NCBI RefSeq assembly: GCF_011304195.1
Contig: NZ_CP049887.1
Coordinates: 1 to 64,000 of the forward strand
Length of the DNA stretch: 64,000 nt
Direction of reading: 5' to 3'
From: Vagococcus hydrophili
GTDB lineage: Bacteria > Bacillota > Bacilli > Lactobacillales > Vagococcaceae
Shown here: positions 8,701 to 15,691 of the stretch, piece after piece
Layout: every line of letters begins with the position of its first letter
Position numbering within the stretch: the stretch's first letter is position 1
Notes under the pieces: generated by a model
What the model was told of the DNA's origin: nothing
Database searches by the model: none
What the model saw: only the letters and a program-made list of their open reading frames with translations
Program-made: the position numbers and the translations under genes

Positions 8701-10725
8701 ATCGTTGATATTGGTTATAATTTCAAGCAAGTTTCCAAAAATTGATATCCCTATTTGATTCTCTGCCCAAGCGTCTCTAAACGACTTACCAATTTCATTA
8801 GCAAGCTCTAAAATACTGTTTAAAGCATTAAACGCTGATTGAATAAGTTTTGTTCCACGTTCATTTTCATCCCAAGCAATTCTAAAAGCCTTAGCAATAT
8901 CACCAACAATATTAAGCATAGTTGCTAACAATATGAGTATATTGCTTATAAACTTCTCACCAGTGCCGTTTGTCCAAACATCCATAAAACTATTACCAAT
9001 TGCTTTTGCAAGTTGAATAATTTCGCCTAGAGCATATTTCCAAGCTTTTATAACTGTTTGTCCATGTTTAGCCCAAGAGTCTTGGAATGGCTTAAAGAAG
9101 TCTCTTAGAATGTTGTTAGCTTTGCCAATCCAATCTGGCATTGCTGGAACAGGTGTATTGAAATTAACTGAATTATTATCAAGTTTTGGTGTCTCTTCTT
9201 TGTCTTCTTGTAATCCGATACGATTAATTTCATCAAATCCCATTAAAGACCGTTGAAGTTTTTTAACCTTTTCCCGATTCTTATCAGCTGAATTCCCAGT
9301 ATCATTCATAGCTTGTACATTTTGGTATAAACCTTGTGCGCCTTGTTTAGCAGCCGTATAAGTTGTTCCAAAAATACTAGCTGTGAAGTGAGCTATTTGA
9401 CCAGTTACAGTTGCTAATGCTCTCATTAATGCATTTAACGGTGGCAATATAGCAGTATAAATTGGATAAAATGCTGTTAGCATATTTACTTTAATTTGAT
9501 TTAAAGAGCTATTAAACTCTTCGTTTGTTTTCAAAGCACTCCATAACCCAGTAGTCATTTTTCTAATTGCAGTACCGATTAATTGATAAACAATTAATGA
9601 TGGCAATAGATACTTCATAGATTGACTAAAAGCTCCCATACCACTACTCATGCGCCGTGAACCATGAGCTATATTATTAGATGTTCTGTTAAACACTCCG
9701 CCAAAACGAGAAAATAACTGTTTAGATTTTTCAGCACCTTGTCCAAGCTTCTTAGTCCCTAACGCTGCATTACCAGTTTTAACACTGGTATTTCCTAGTT
9801 CTGTGTTTAGACCTTTTACTGCTGAACGAAGTGATCTAGTTCTGTCTTCAGCTTCTGAATAAGAGCGTTGCAAGGCATCATTTTTAGCAATTAACTTTTG
9901 AATGTTAGCTTGTTGTTTGGTTAACTCTGCACCAGTTCGTTTTGATTCTTTATTATCTTGAAACTTAAATCCTGCTTGTTTATATTCTTTTTGATAACCT
10001 GGATCAAACGTACTCCCATATTTTTCAAATAAAGCAGTTTGTTGGCCACGACTTAACTTACTCACTTTTTTAGCTTGTTGTTCATACAAAGCAGTTAATT
10101 CTTTAACTTTTGCTTTTTGACTTTCAATAACTCGTTCATTATTCAACATTTCATCAGACATTAAATCCATATTTTGAGGTAATGATTTAAGCTCATTCTT
10201 GATACTGTCAGCCATTTGTTTGGCAGATGATTGATACTTATTCATCATCTCTTGAGCTCTAGCAATTTGAGTATCATATTTAACGACGTTTTTAGTGTCG
10301 CCTTTAGAAGATGCGTCTTGACGTTGTGCCTGTAAGAAAGCAAGTTTTTCTTGTTCTGCTTTAGCACGTCCCATTTTAGAGTTGATATCTTTAATTAATG
10401 AATCAACATCTTTATTAACTGTTTTTCTTGCAGACGTAAAACCTTTAGAAAGTCCCTTTTCAACATTGTTGGTTGTTGATGTTGTGATTTTTTCTAATGT
10501 TTCCATATTTTTTTCATACATTTTCGTTAATTGATCAAGTTGCTTCTGCATGTTATTGACACCATCGCCAACGTCTAAATTCTTTTCTGTTTTTCCAATT
10601 GATTGACCTGTAAAATTTTCAAGTCTTCCCATTGTTTGCTCAACTAAAGGCATGATACGTTGAATTTGTTCACTAAACTTCTCAATGTTGGCTTCAATAA
10701 ATATTTCGAGTGTTTCCAATTCCAT
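5764..10725 (-). CDS. Tail tape measure protein with M15-like peptidase and lytic transglycosylase domains
   Basis: At 1653 residues this is the largest gene; it fixes tail length and probably helps DNA entry. The N-terminus (to about 330) is coiled coil. Hydrophobic segments occupy about 840-910. Trp-containing repeats of the kind W-x2-IK and W-x2-VK lie at 920-1040. Residues about 1290-1390 resemble an M15-type peptidase (SGYRHGDPYSHGKRQAIDIA and HYDHLHI supply zinc-ligand-type His and Asp). Residues about 1400-1520 resemble a soluble lytic transglycosylase (IALESGGN with the catalytic Glu, then AQGLLQYIPQTF). The phage may therefore carry two wall-cutting activities for entry. GAGGTG precedes the ATG. 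The gene follows the G/GT chaperones, as in most siphophages. Confidence 0.9.
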   Translation of the reverse strand: MELETLEIFIEANIEKFSEQIQRIMPLVEQTMGRLENFTGQSIGKTEKNLDVGDGVNNMQKQLDQLTKMYEKNMETLEKITTSTTNNVEKGLSKGFTSARKTVNKDVDSLIKDINSKMGRAKAEQEKLAFLQAQRQDASSKGDTKNVVKYDTQIARAQEMMNKYQSSAKQMADSIKNELKSLPQNMDLMSDEMLNNERVIESQKAKVKELTALYEQQAKKVSKLSRGQQTALFEKYGSTFDPGYQKEYKQAGFKFQDNKESKRTGAELTKQQANIQKLIAKNDALQRSYSEAEDRTRSLRSAVKGLNTELGNTSVKTGNAALGTKKLGQGAEKSKQLFSRFGGVFNRTSNNIAHGSRRMSSGMGAFSQSMKYLLPSLIVYQLIGTAIRKMTTGLWSALKTNEEFNSSLNQIKVNMLTAFYPIYTAILPPLNALMRALATVTGQIAHFTASIFGTTYTAAKQGAQGLYQNVQAMNDTGNSADKNREKVKKLQRSLMGFDEINRIGLQEDKEETPKLDNNSVNFNTPVPAMPDWIGKANNILRDFFKPFQDSWAKHGQTVIKAWKYALGEIIQLAKAIGNSFMDVWTNGTGEKFISNILILLATMLNIVGDIAKAFRIAWDENERGTKLIQSAFNALNSILELANEIGKSFRDAWAENQIGISIFGNLLEIITNINDTISNFASGLKEAWTEGAVGQSIFHTILTMIDNMLGSINKMTKATAEWADKLDFTPLLKSIDGLLKSIEPLTKNVFDGIGWFYENILLPLAGFTITEVIPNFFDLLSGAIDVVNSVINALKPLGKWLWDSFLKPMAEWTGGVIVDVLGGVAKALKAISDWIDNHSKGFSDFVLVVGTFAATLKAISMLSTIAGVLSSVFTGLASIGGLSGVISAVGTAIGGVIAVLGGPLTIAVGAAVGVGVLLWKNWDTIKEKAGELGAWIGEKWEGIKTATSEKWESVKTKTKETWDNVSSKVKETSTTAWNNVKDKWEGIKKSTGDNFETAKNWTREKWDNIKNKVSDSSSTARQNASNAWSTMKSNINTYNDNIKTNTRKAFDSVVGWAKGLGGDIGSKLSAGFKAVQKGAKEIGKGIWEFPMKAVNGVIKGVAWVLDKVGATDTAKGMKEYVFKYAQGTGYHPGGMALVNDGYGANFREAYQLPNGQTGLFPNKRNLMVDLPAGSSVLSGPRTASMLNGGIPAYAGGVGKWFKEKWEGVKEFTGDVWDYMSHPSKLVEVGVSKFTNLKGALDPALSISKGAISTSMDAATSLVKNAMDEFFSGGDADTSTTGTMGVMQYLSDIASDVMKKYPGMVATSGYRHGDPYSHGKRQAIDIAFPSSMNGSSQYFAPANYAFEKFRDKVAYVITQGKVRDCSGMSGTGSSGQWRSWPDNDHYDHLHINGSIAQGQGGGGSSPKGSGVDRWRGPINQAANRMKQSITPSQVNGILAQIALESGGNDKAIQGAGVWDVNMANGNPAQGLLQYIPQTFNAFRVRGFGQILNGFHQLMAFFNNSNWRNDIQYGRSGWGPRGHRIQPYAKGTPYMPEDQIALLHKGEMVVPAEFNPYNNMADFQTLQMPELFRENQKPVKYVYTPEDRNIGGGMNEYSENIINAVMMALNMRGDDNQQQSAAEIIMQIDQGVLGKAVINEINKITKQQGVTPIIQ

Positions 10726-10740
10726 CTAATTCACCTCCTA

Positions 10741-11226
10741 CTATTCTTTACTTTTATTAATTCTTTTAACACCTCTAGCCATTTCCATAAAAATAGCTTG
10801 GTCATGGTCAGCGTTATATGGCTTTTGTTCACTTAATTCTTGTGGTTGTTTATTTTCAACTTGTTTTTGTTCATCTAAAATCGGATAGAGCTTTTCAGCT
10901 TTTGGCATGTTTTTAGGATCATTGAATGCATACAAGATACCTTGAATTAGGCTGTAATCTAACATTGCTTTTTCCTTAATATCTCGTTCTTTAATCTTTT
11001 TATTAGCCGAACACTGAATCATGATTTCATCAAATGTCATACTCCAATAGTCAGTCGCTGGAATACCTATTTCAATTGCTTGTATTTCCATAGCAATTAA
11101 CAATTCAGATACTGTTGAGAAATGCTCTACAGAAGACTGCTCTCTTCCTGTTCCAATGGAGTTGACTCTAGATTTACTTCGTCCACTGATTCCCCATCTG
11201 TCGGAGTCACTTCCTTTTTCTTGCCG
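10741..11226 (-). CDS. Tail assembly chaperone T domain, made by -1 frameshift from gene G
   Basis: This frame is open from the slippery heptamer at 11226-11232 to the stop at 10741 (161 residues). The fusion product with G would be about 269 residues. The stretch SELLIAMEIQAIEIGIPATD then YWSMTFDEI is typical of gpT-like or gpGT proteins that follow G in tailed phages. No good ribosome binding site is seen for a separate start, although a TTG exists at 11103. These chaperones coat the tape measure protein and recruit tail tube subunits, and the tape measure gene follows immediately. The ratio of G to GT is expected to be set by slippage frequency. Confidence 0.75.
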   Translation of the reverse strand, partial: RQEKGSDSDRWGISGRSKSRVNSIGTGREQSSVEHFSTVSELLIAMEIQAIEIGIPATDYWSMTFDEIMIQCSANKKIKERDIKEKAMLDYSLIQGILYAFNDPKNMPKAEKLYPILDEQKQVENKQPQELSEQKPYNADHDQAIFMEMARGVKRINKSKE

Positions 11227-11549
11227 AAAAAACCTGAATCCTCAAGCAATTCTTGAACAATTTCTTGGATTTCTAAAACAGATTTCCCTTCATCTAGATG
11301 TTTTTCAAATGCCTCAACGATTCGTTCATCAGTGACACCAGATGTTTTATTAGCTCCTTGAATAACAATTAATAATTCGTTGGTTGGTGGTAATTTAAAT
11401 CCACCATTTCCTCCAATAAACAAGCCCATTAATGATTTATCCAAACGTTTCTCGATTGATAAAATAGAACGTCCATCTAGTCTAAGCTGTAGGTTTAACC
11501 CTCCAAAAGTTACTGGTTTTGTATTTGGCATGTTGATTACATTATTCAT
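11127..11549 (-). CDS. Tail assembly chaperone G
   Basis: This 140-residue protein lies between the tail tube gene and the tape measure gene, which is where the G chaperone is found. It is mostly helical, with VTFGGLNLQLRLDGRSILSIEKRLDKS near the N-terminus and an acidic tail (DGESVDEVNLESTPLEQEE). The acidic tail is read only in the zero frame; ribosomes that slip at T TTT TTC (codons 106-108) leave it out and read into T instead. AGGAGG precedes the ATG. It is the first gene after a hairpin that follows the tail tube gene. Confidence 0.75.
   Translation of the reverse strand: MNNVINMPNTKPVTFGGLNLQLRLDGRSILSIEKRLDKSLMGLFIGGNGGFKLPPTNELLIVIQGANKTSGVTDERIVEAFEKHLDEGKSVLEIQEIVQELLEDSGFFGKKKEVTPTDGESVDEVNLESTPLEQEESSLL
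11226..11232 (-). other. -1 programmed frameshift site (T TTT TTC)
   Basis: On the minus strand the zero frame reads GGT TTT TTC GGC, giving the classical X XXY YYZ heptamer T TTT TTC. Slipping back one base after TTC continues in an open frame of 161 codons to the stop at 10741. This placement, at two thirds of gene G and just before T, is the conserved arrangement of tail chaperone genes. Confidence 0.75.
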
Positions 11550-11569
11550 TTAATTTCCTCCTAAAAAAT

Positions 11570-11597
11570 AAAGGTTAGTCAAAAACGACTAACCTTT
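11570..11597 (-). terminator. Hairpin with T-run between tail tube gene and gene G
   Basis: Arms AAAGGTTAGTC and GACTAACCTTT pair over 11 bases with a six-base loop, followed on the minus strand by ATTTTTT. It lies inside the late operon. The stop codon of the +1-extended tail tube frame (11589-11591) is within it, and the ribosome binding site of gene G follows directly. It is probably a partial terminator or processing site that leaves more tail tube mRNA than downstream mRNA. Confidence 0.7.
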
Positions 11598-11694
11598 TAT
11601 CTCTTCTTTATTTTGTTTTTTTGTTTCAACAGTCGGAATTTCTTCTTGTTCTTCTGTTTCTGATTTCCCCGCTACTTTTCTTCCTGCGGGAACA
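11589..11694 (-). CDS. +1 frameshift extension of the tail tube protein
   Basis: The tail tube gene ends GCG CCC TAA TG. A +1 slip on the Pro codon (CCC to CCT) reads an open frame of 35 more residues, beginning NVPAGRKVAGKSETEEQEE and ending at TAG (11589-11591). This frame fills most of what would otherwise be a 145-base gap in a tightly packed operon, and it is strongly charged. The same octamer CCCTAATG ends the capsid gene. From memory, +1 shifting at the ends of the capsid and tail genes has been shown in Listeria phage PSA, which supports this reading. Confidence 0.65.
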
Positions 11695-12162
11695 TTAGGG
11701 CGCAGGCGTGAAGTCTGGACCTTCTGAAACCACAATTACCAAGTTAAAACCTAATGCTTGATTGACTTCAACACCATCAAATTTATAAGATGGCTCTCCC
11801 TTAAACTCTGATTTAAGCCCATCTGGGAAAGTAATAGTCCAATCCTTAGATTTACCTGCTTTAACTAATGTATGCACATCAGCGAAGTTTTTACCTTGGT
11901 AAACGATAGCAAATTCTAAGCTATCAGTATCTTGAATACCTAAAATATACGATTTCTTTTCAGAACCTAAGTGAGTAACCTCAACTTTCTCCGGATCTGT
12001 ACCTAATGCTGGGATAGACTTTACTGCTGCAATTGGAACGTCTTTTCCATCTTCTTTATATGATAGTACAGTTCCTTTTGATAAAAGCCCTGCAATTTCA
12101 TCATCTGCAAAACGTTGTAAATTCATTTTTAATACACTTGAGTGTAATTTTAAGTTTTTCAT
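11695..12162 (-). CDS. Major tail (tube) protein
   Basis: This 155-residue product of the zero frame is the probable tail tube subunit, judged by size, position just before the G/GT chaperones, and segments such as KSYILGIQDTDSLEFAIVYQ and SKDWTITFPDGLKSEFKGE. AGGAGG lies five bases before the ATG at 12162. The N-terminus contains MNLQRFA at residues 13-19, a motif shared with the scaffold and capsid proteins here and resembling the Prp cleavage signal of ribosomal protein L27, so the first residues may be removed. The gene ends in the +1 slip signal CCC TAA TG, which would give a minor 190-residue form. Confidence 0.8.
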   Translation of the reverse strand: MKNLKLHSSVLKMNLQRFADDEIAGLLSKGTVLSYKEDGKDVPIAAVKSIPALGTDPEKVEVTHLGSEKKSYILGIQDTDSLEFAIVYQGKNFADVHTLVKAGKSKDWTITFPDGLKSEFKGEPSYKFDGVEVNQALGFNLVIVVSEGPDFTPAP

Positions 12163-12172
12163 GTTGTTCCTC

Positions 12173-12544
12173 CTATTTTTCATAAACTATTTTTAATGTG
12201 TTATCGACAATAAATTCAGCTTCAAGAATGACTCTTCTTAAATTAGCTGTATTTGCATCTTTATCAGACAAATTAATACGGACATCATTAAAACGTTCTG
12301 AAATACGTTTAACAATATCCGTTAGTGACTTATTATGATATAGCTCAATAGTAATATGCCATTGAGTTTGTAGCTCTTTTTGATCAGCATCAACAAAATA
12401 AGGCTTTGATGATGTTCTATGAATCGCCGTTGGAAAATCGTTCCAACTTTTTGGATAGTCTGTTTTTACTTGCTTCAAAGTACCATCAGTTTTAAATTCT
12501 CCAAGGAGTTGAACAATGACTGCTTTAATATTTACTTGTTCCAT
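12173..12544 (-). CDS. Phage tail terminator / tail completion protein
   Basis: This 123-residue protein lies between an HK97 gp10-like protein and the tail tube gene, where the tail terminator (gpU-like) protein is encoded. Its text (TDYPKSWNDFPTAIHRTSSKPYFVDADQKELQTQWHITI) reads like the small alpha/beta tail completion proteins of Gram-positive siphophages. The stop overlaps the region before the tail tube start. The role is inferred from order more than from motif. Confidence 0.6.
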   Translation of the reverse strand: MEQVNIKAVIVQLLGEFKTDGTLKQVKTDYPKSWNDFPTAIHRTSSKPYFVDADQKELQTQWHITIELYHNKSLTDIVKRISERFNDVRINLSDKDANTANLRRVILEAEFIVDNTLKIVYEK

Positions 12545-13092
12545 TATTTCAATCCTTTCCGAATAGCTTCTGATACATTCCTCTTAACTATTTCATTTGC
12601 TAGATTTTCTTCAACGTATTTCAGTGCTGGATATAACCAAGGTCTTGCTGGCTGTCCAGAAGTGAAATAAAATTCAATACCTTGTATTTCTACTTTGGGA
12701 ATACCATAAAGAACTGTTAAATCTTCAACTGAAGCAGTGACAGGGAAAAACCAAGCTCTTTGAGTGTAAACTGGTGTAATTAATGGTGAAATATCACTCT
12801 TATCTGATTTTTCACCATTTGGACCAGTTCCCAACTCTCTAAAAAGCCCTTCTTTTTTATCTGTCCAAACATGACCAACTGGATTACCACTAGAATTTGA
12901 CTCAACTTCATCTTTAACGCTACCTACTAACTCACCTGAACCATGTTTAATGCTAGATAGATTACCGACAGCTCGACCAGAAACTTCCTGAGTCATTTCA
13001 TAAACTGCGTTTTCAGTTCCCTTTTTTGTAGCTTCTGTCAGTTTCCCAATTTTAGCTTTTAACCTATCCATACCTCTAATTTCAACACCCAT
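12544..13092 (-). CDS. HK97 gp10-family tail/neck protein
   Basis: This 182-residue protein has features of the HK97 gp10 family: an N-terminal basic helix (MDRLKAKIGKLTEATKKGTE), an SGELVGSVKDEVE section, GHVWTDKKEGLFRELGTGP, and ARPWLYPALKYVEENL near the end. It would act at the head-tail joint. It is packed against its neighbours: its stop and start codons touch or overlap the genes on either side, a sign of coupled translation. Confidence 0.75.
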   Translation of the reverse strand: MGVEIRGMDRLKAKIGKLTEATKKGTENAVYEMTQEVSGRAVGNLSSIKHGSGELVGSVKDEVESNSSGNPVGHVWTDKKEGLFRELGTGPNGEKSDKSDISPLITPVYTQRAWFFPVTASVEDLTVLYGIPKVEIQGIEFYFTSGQPARPWLYPALKYVEENLANEIVKRNVSEAIRKGLK

Positions 13093-13433
13093 CAGACCAC
13101 CAACTTTTTAAGTGTGATAATCGAATGATTGTCCCATTCTTGAATAGATTTTATTTCATAATCAGGCTCTTCATTTGGTCCAACTTTATAACAAATACCG
13201 TCATTTTCGTTTTGACCTTCTTTTATTTTATCGCCTTCATAATAGCAAGTTTTTATATAAGGTAATTGTTCACCCCATATTTGAGCACTTTCAGAACCAC
13301 CAGCTGATTGAATATCCATTGATATTTCATCATATTCACTAGAATAAGAAACAATATCGTTATTCTCATCATCTTCTGTGACAATTCTTTTTTTCAGATA
13401 AACTTCACTATCCCATTCTTCAAAATCACTCAC
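13092..13433 (-). CDS. Head closure / head-tail joining protein
   Basis: This 113-residue acidic protein sits between the connector and the gp10-like protein, the usual place of the head closure (stopper) protein. It is beta-rich (VYLKKRIVTEDDENNDIVSYSSEYDEISMD), and carries a C-terminal section DYEIKSIQEWDNHSIITLKKL of the type seen in SPP1 gp16-like proteins. It overlaps the upstream gene by four bases. The assignment is positional. Confidence 0.55.
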   Translation of the reverse strand: MSDFEEWDSEVYLKKRIVTEDDENNDIVSYSSEYDEISMDIQSAGGSESAQIWGEQLPYIKTCYYEGDKIKEGQNENDGICYKVGPNEEPDYEIKSIQEWDNHSIITLKKLVV

Positions 13434-13759
13434 AGCTTGCTCACCTTACCTTTTCTAAATCTATTAAGATTTTTCTTAATGCTAGAAGGTAATTCATCGC
13501 CCGATTTATAAGTAACTGAACGACCACCTTGTGACTTAGAAACAATCAATTCTTTCCCATCAGACTTGTAATCAAGATATGCTAGTTTTCTGATTGCCGA
13601 CTTCATACCGTCAAGAACATCATCTCGATTACAATAATTTAAAACTTCATCAGTGGCATCAGATAACAGAACAGTTAGTTTTTTGTCCTGTTTATCGTCA
13701 CTAATGCCAAGACGATCCTTTAACTTATCTAGTTCTGTTATTTCTTTTTCTTCTGCCAA
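13430..13759 (-). CDS. Head-tail connector protein (gp6/gp15-like)
   Basis: This 109-residue protein is helical, with LDKLKDRLGISDDKQDKKLTVLLSDATDEVLNYCNRDDV resembling the connector family found first after the major capsid gene in HK97- and SPP1-like phages. It ends in a basic tail (LNRFRKGKVSKL). It starts one base after the +1-extended capsid frame stops, so this spacing fits the extended capsid product well. It would form a ring under the portal. Confidence 0.75.
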   Translation of the reverse strand: MAEEKEITELDKLKDRLGISDDKQDKKLTVLLSDATDEVLNYCNRDDVLDGMKSAIRKLAYLDYKSDGKELIVSKSQGGRSVTYKSGDELPSSIKKNLNRFRKGKVSKL

Positions 13760-13847
13760 CTAAATCAGTCCTTTCAGATTGTCAGCGATAAAATAATTAT
13801 GTTTTAACCTGGCATAATTAATATACGCATAGCCTAAATAGGCATCA
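13760..13847 (-). CDS. +1 frameshift extension of the major capsid protein
   Basis: The capsid gene ends ACA CCC TAA TGA. A +1 slip at CCC reads 29 further residues (beginning NDAYLGYAYINYARLKHN) to a stop at 13760, exactly one base before the next gene. The zero-frame stop would leave an 88-base gap here. The extension is read only with the slip because it has no start codon with a binding site. The octamer CCCTAATG is identical to that at the tail tube gene. The extended form would have 371 residues. Confidence 0.65.
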
Positions 13848-14876
13848 TTAGGGTGTATCGTCCACCTTCTTAGTCGGAACCCATAACTTATGTTTAAATT
13901 GAACAATACGAACATTCTTAGGCTCATAAACACGTTCCCAGTTAGTACCACTACCAAGTTCAGCGTTTGTTGGAGAAGAACCTGCAACAGATTTATCAGT
14001 AAATTTAACACCACGAGGATGTAGTAAGAAGTGTTGACGGTTGATAAGAATATCATCACCTGCTAATTTATCACGATCAGTTTCAGTTGGAACAGGAGCA
14101 GCTCCATTACCTAAACCAACAGCACCAGCTCCAAAAATATATGAAGTAAATACATCTCCATCTTTAGGCATTCCATCATCAACAATGACACGTTTTCCCA
14201 TGTATAATGGAATCTTTTGGTTGTTTGAATCAAGCATGTATTCAATCAAATTTTGTTTTCTTAAACTTGCATAAACCATTGAATGAATCGAAATAGCTGT
14301 TAAACGTTCCTCTGCATCTCCTAATTTATAAGAAGCATCTAAGAAACTTTCACCAGTAAACGCTGCTTCATTCCCAGTTAAAGCAGAAACATCATGAGTA
14401 TTTGTTGCCATTTTAGTTCCAGCAGTAGCAAATACTCCTTTTAATGTTGAAATTAATGTTACTTGTTGACGACGTGCCCAATATGCCGCAACTAAATCAC
14501 CAATAGCACGCATTGGATCATCACCAGATAATGCTTTTGCTAAATCATTAGATTTCCATGCTTTACCACGCATTAAAAGAACTGCTGCATCTTGGCCAGC
14601 AACAATTTTATCTGTACTTAATGGGTCTGTATCAGATAGAACTTCGTCATCACCAGTTAAATCTTCCCAGTATGGCATATTAATAATACGACCACCACTT
14701 AAAGCTAATTTATCTAATTCAGGGTTATTAACAACTACTCCTGACTGATAAAACGCTGATAATTCAGCAGTACGCTCAATCACATAAGCGTTAAACACTT
14801 CCGGTACAATTACATCTGAAATTTTTGTTTTGTCTGAAGCAAAACGTTGTAAATTCATGTTAATTTTCTTTTTCAT
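13848..14876 (-). CDS. Major capsid protein
   Basis: This 342-residue protein is the capsid subunit of the HK97 fold. It follows the scaffold gene and has the typical sections VIVPEVFNAYVIERTAELSAF, AALLLMRGKAWK-like AVLLMRGKAWK, RQQVTLISTLKGVF, AISIHSMVYASLRKQNLIE, and MGKRVIVDDGMP. The N-terminus carries MNLQRFAS at residues 7-14, a likely processing signal for a Prp-type protease. The zero-frame C-terminus is KKVDDTP, followed by the +1 slip signal. Assembly around the DUF4355 scaffold is expected. Confidence 0.9.
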   Translation of the reverse strand: MKKKINMNLQRFASDKTKISDVIVPEVFNAYVIERTAELSAFYQSGVVVNNPELDKLALSGGRIINMPYWEDLTGDDEVLSDTDPLSTDKIVAGQDAAVLLMRGKAWKSNDLAKALSGDDPMRAIGDLVAAYWARRQQVTLISTLKGVFATAGTKMATNTHDVSALTGNEAAFTGESFLDASYKLGDAEERLTAISIHSMVYASLRKQNLIEYMLDSNNQKIPLYMGKRVIVDDGMPKDGDVFTSYIFGAGAVGLGNGAAPVPTETDRDKLAGDDILINRQHFLLHPRGVKFTDKSVAGSSPTNAELGSGTNWERVYEPKNVRIVQFKHKLWVPTKKVDDTP

Positions 14877-14892
14877 TTATATTCCTACTTTC

Positions 14893-15513
14893 TTATTTGA
14901 TTGCTGTTTGTTGTAATAATTTTGCACGTTCAGGATCTTCACGTAAGATTCTTCCTTGTTCAGTCAAGTTAAAACTGTCTTTACTCCAAGGATTATTGTT
15001 ACCTGATGGATTGGCAATACTTCCTGGAATTTCTGCTGAATCTTTAAGTTTTTCATTCACCGCTTTCTCAACTGCCTTACTAAATGCTGTACTGATTGAC
15101 TCAATAGAACTATTACAAGTATCAGCATCAGTTAAAACTACTGCATCGATTAACTCACTTGGAAGTCCTTTTTCAGCTAATTTTTCTAATGATTGAGCTT
15201 TTAACTCTCGTCTAGTAATATCAGCTTCACGTTTTGCTAATTCATCTGCTTGATTTTTAGCTTCTGCAGCAGCTTTTTCATCAGCTGTCATTTTGGCCAT
15301 TCTTTCAGCTTCTGTTTTAGCTTCCTCTAATTTAGCAGCCGATTCAGTTTCCCATTTAGCTTTGGCAGTTTCTAACGACTTAGCCAATTGCTTGTCTTTC
15401 CAAGAATCAAGTTCGGACTGGTTAGCAAAAGTAATTACTTCTGGTTCACCATTCCCACCATCTCCACCGTCAGTAAATAATTGTAAATTTAATTTTAATT
15501 TGTTTGATTTCAT
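14893..15513 (-). CDS. Phage scaffold protein, DUF4355 family
   Basis: This 206-residue protein is a long, Ala/Glu/Lys-rich helix (residues 40-115) with a C-terminal NNPWSKDSFNLTEQGRILRED section, the hallmark of DUF4355 scaffold proteins located before the capsid gene. It guides procapsid assembly and leaves before or during packaging. The N-terminus MKSNKLKLNLQLFTDGG contains LNLQLF, close to the L27 Prp site LNLQFF, so it is a likely substrate of the phage Prp homologue at 17798-18115. Confidence 0.85.
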   Translation of the reverse strand: MKSNKLKLNLQLFTDGGDGGNGEPEVITFANQSELDSWKDKQLAKSLETAKAKWETESAAKLEEAKTEAERMAKMTADEKAAAEAKNQADELAKREADITRRELKAQSLEKLAEKGLPSELIDAVVLTDADTCNSSIESISTAFSKAVEKAVNEKLKDSAEIPGSIANPSGNNNPWSKDSFNLTEQGRILREDPERAKLLQQTAIK

Positions 15514-15664
15514 TTTCTTTCTCCTTTTCCCATGTACGATTTTAGATAAAATAAAAACACTCCCTAGAACGTTTTACCCCTCTAAACAATGTCATAAGCT
15601 TTATTTAGTTTTGAACCCCACACACGATTGATTTAAGCCTTTTATAACGTCTTGCTTGGGACAA

Positions 15665-15691
15665 AATAAAAAAAATCTAGTAATTAGATTT
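15665..15691 (-). terminator. Rho-independent terminator upstream of the scaffold gene
   Basis: Arms AAATCTA and TAGATTT pair over seven bases with a five-base loop, and the minus strand continues with a run of eight T. It lies after the original reading frame of the small gene at 15684-15974 and before the scaffold gene. The 15514-15664 stretch between terminator and scaffold otherwise shows no gene; a promoter for head genes could lie there, but I see no convincing one. Confidence 0.65.

Noticed and set aside
10741-11103. Chaperone T as an independent gene from the TTG at 11103
   Set aside because: No ribosome binding site precedes it, and the frame is open back to the slippery site in gene G, so a frameshift product is more likely.
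13760-14059. Leftward 99-codon frame overlapping the end of the capsid gene as a separate gene
   Set aside because: Only its last 29 codons look real, and these are explained as the +1 extension. The first part is the capsid gene out of phase and has no ribosome binding site.
15293-15631. Rightward 112-codon frame over the scaffold gene
   Set aside because: It is antisense to the scaffold's Ala-rich helix; no binding site.
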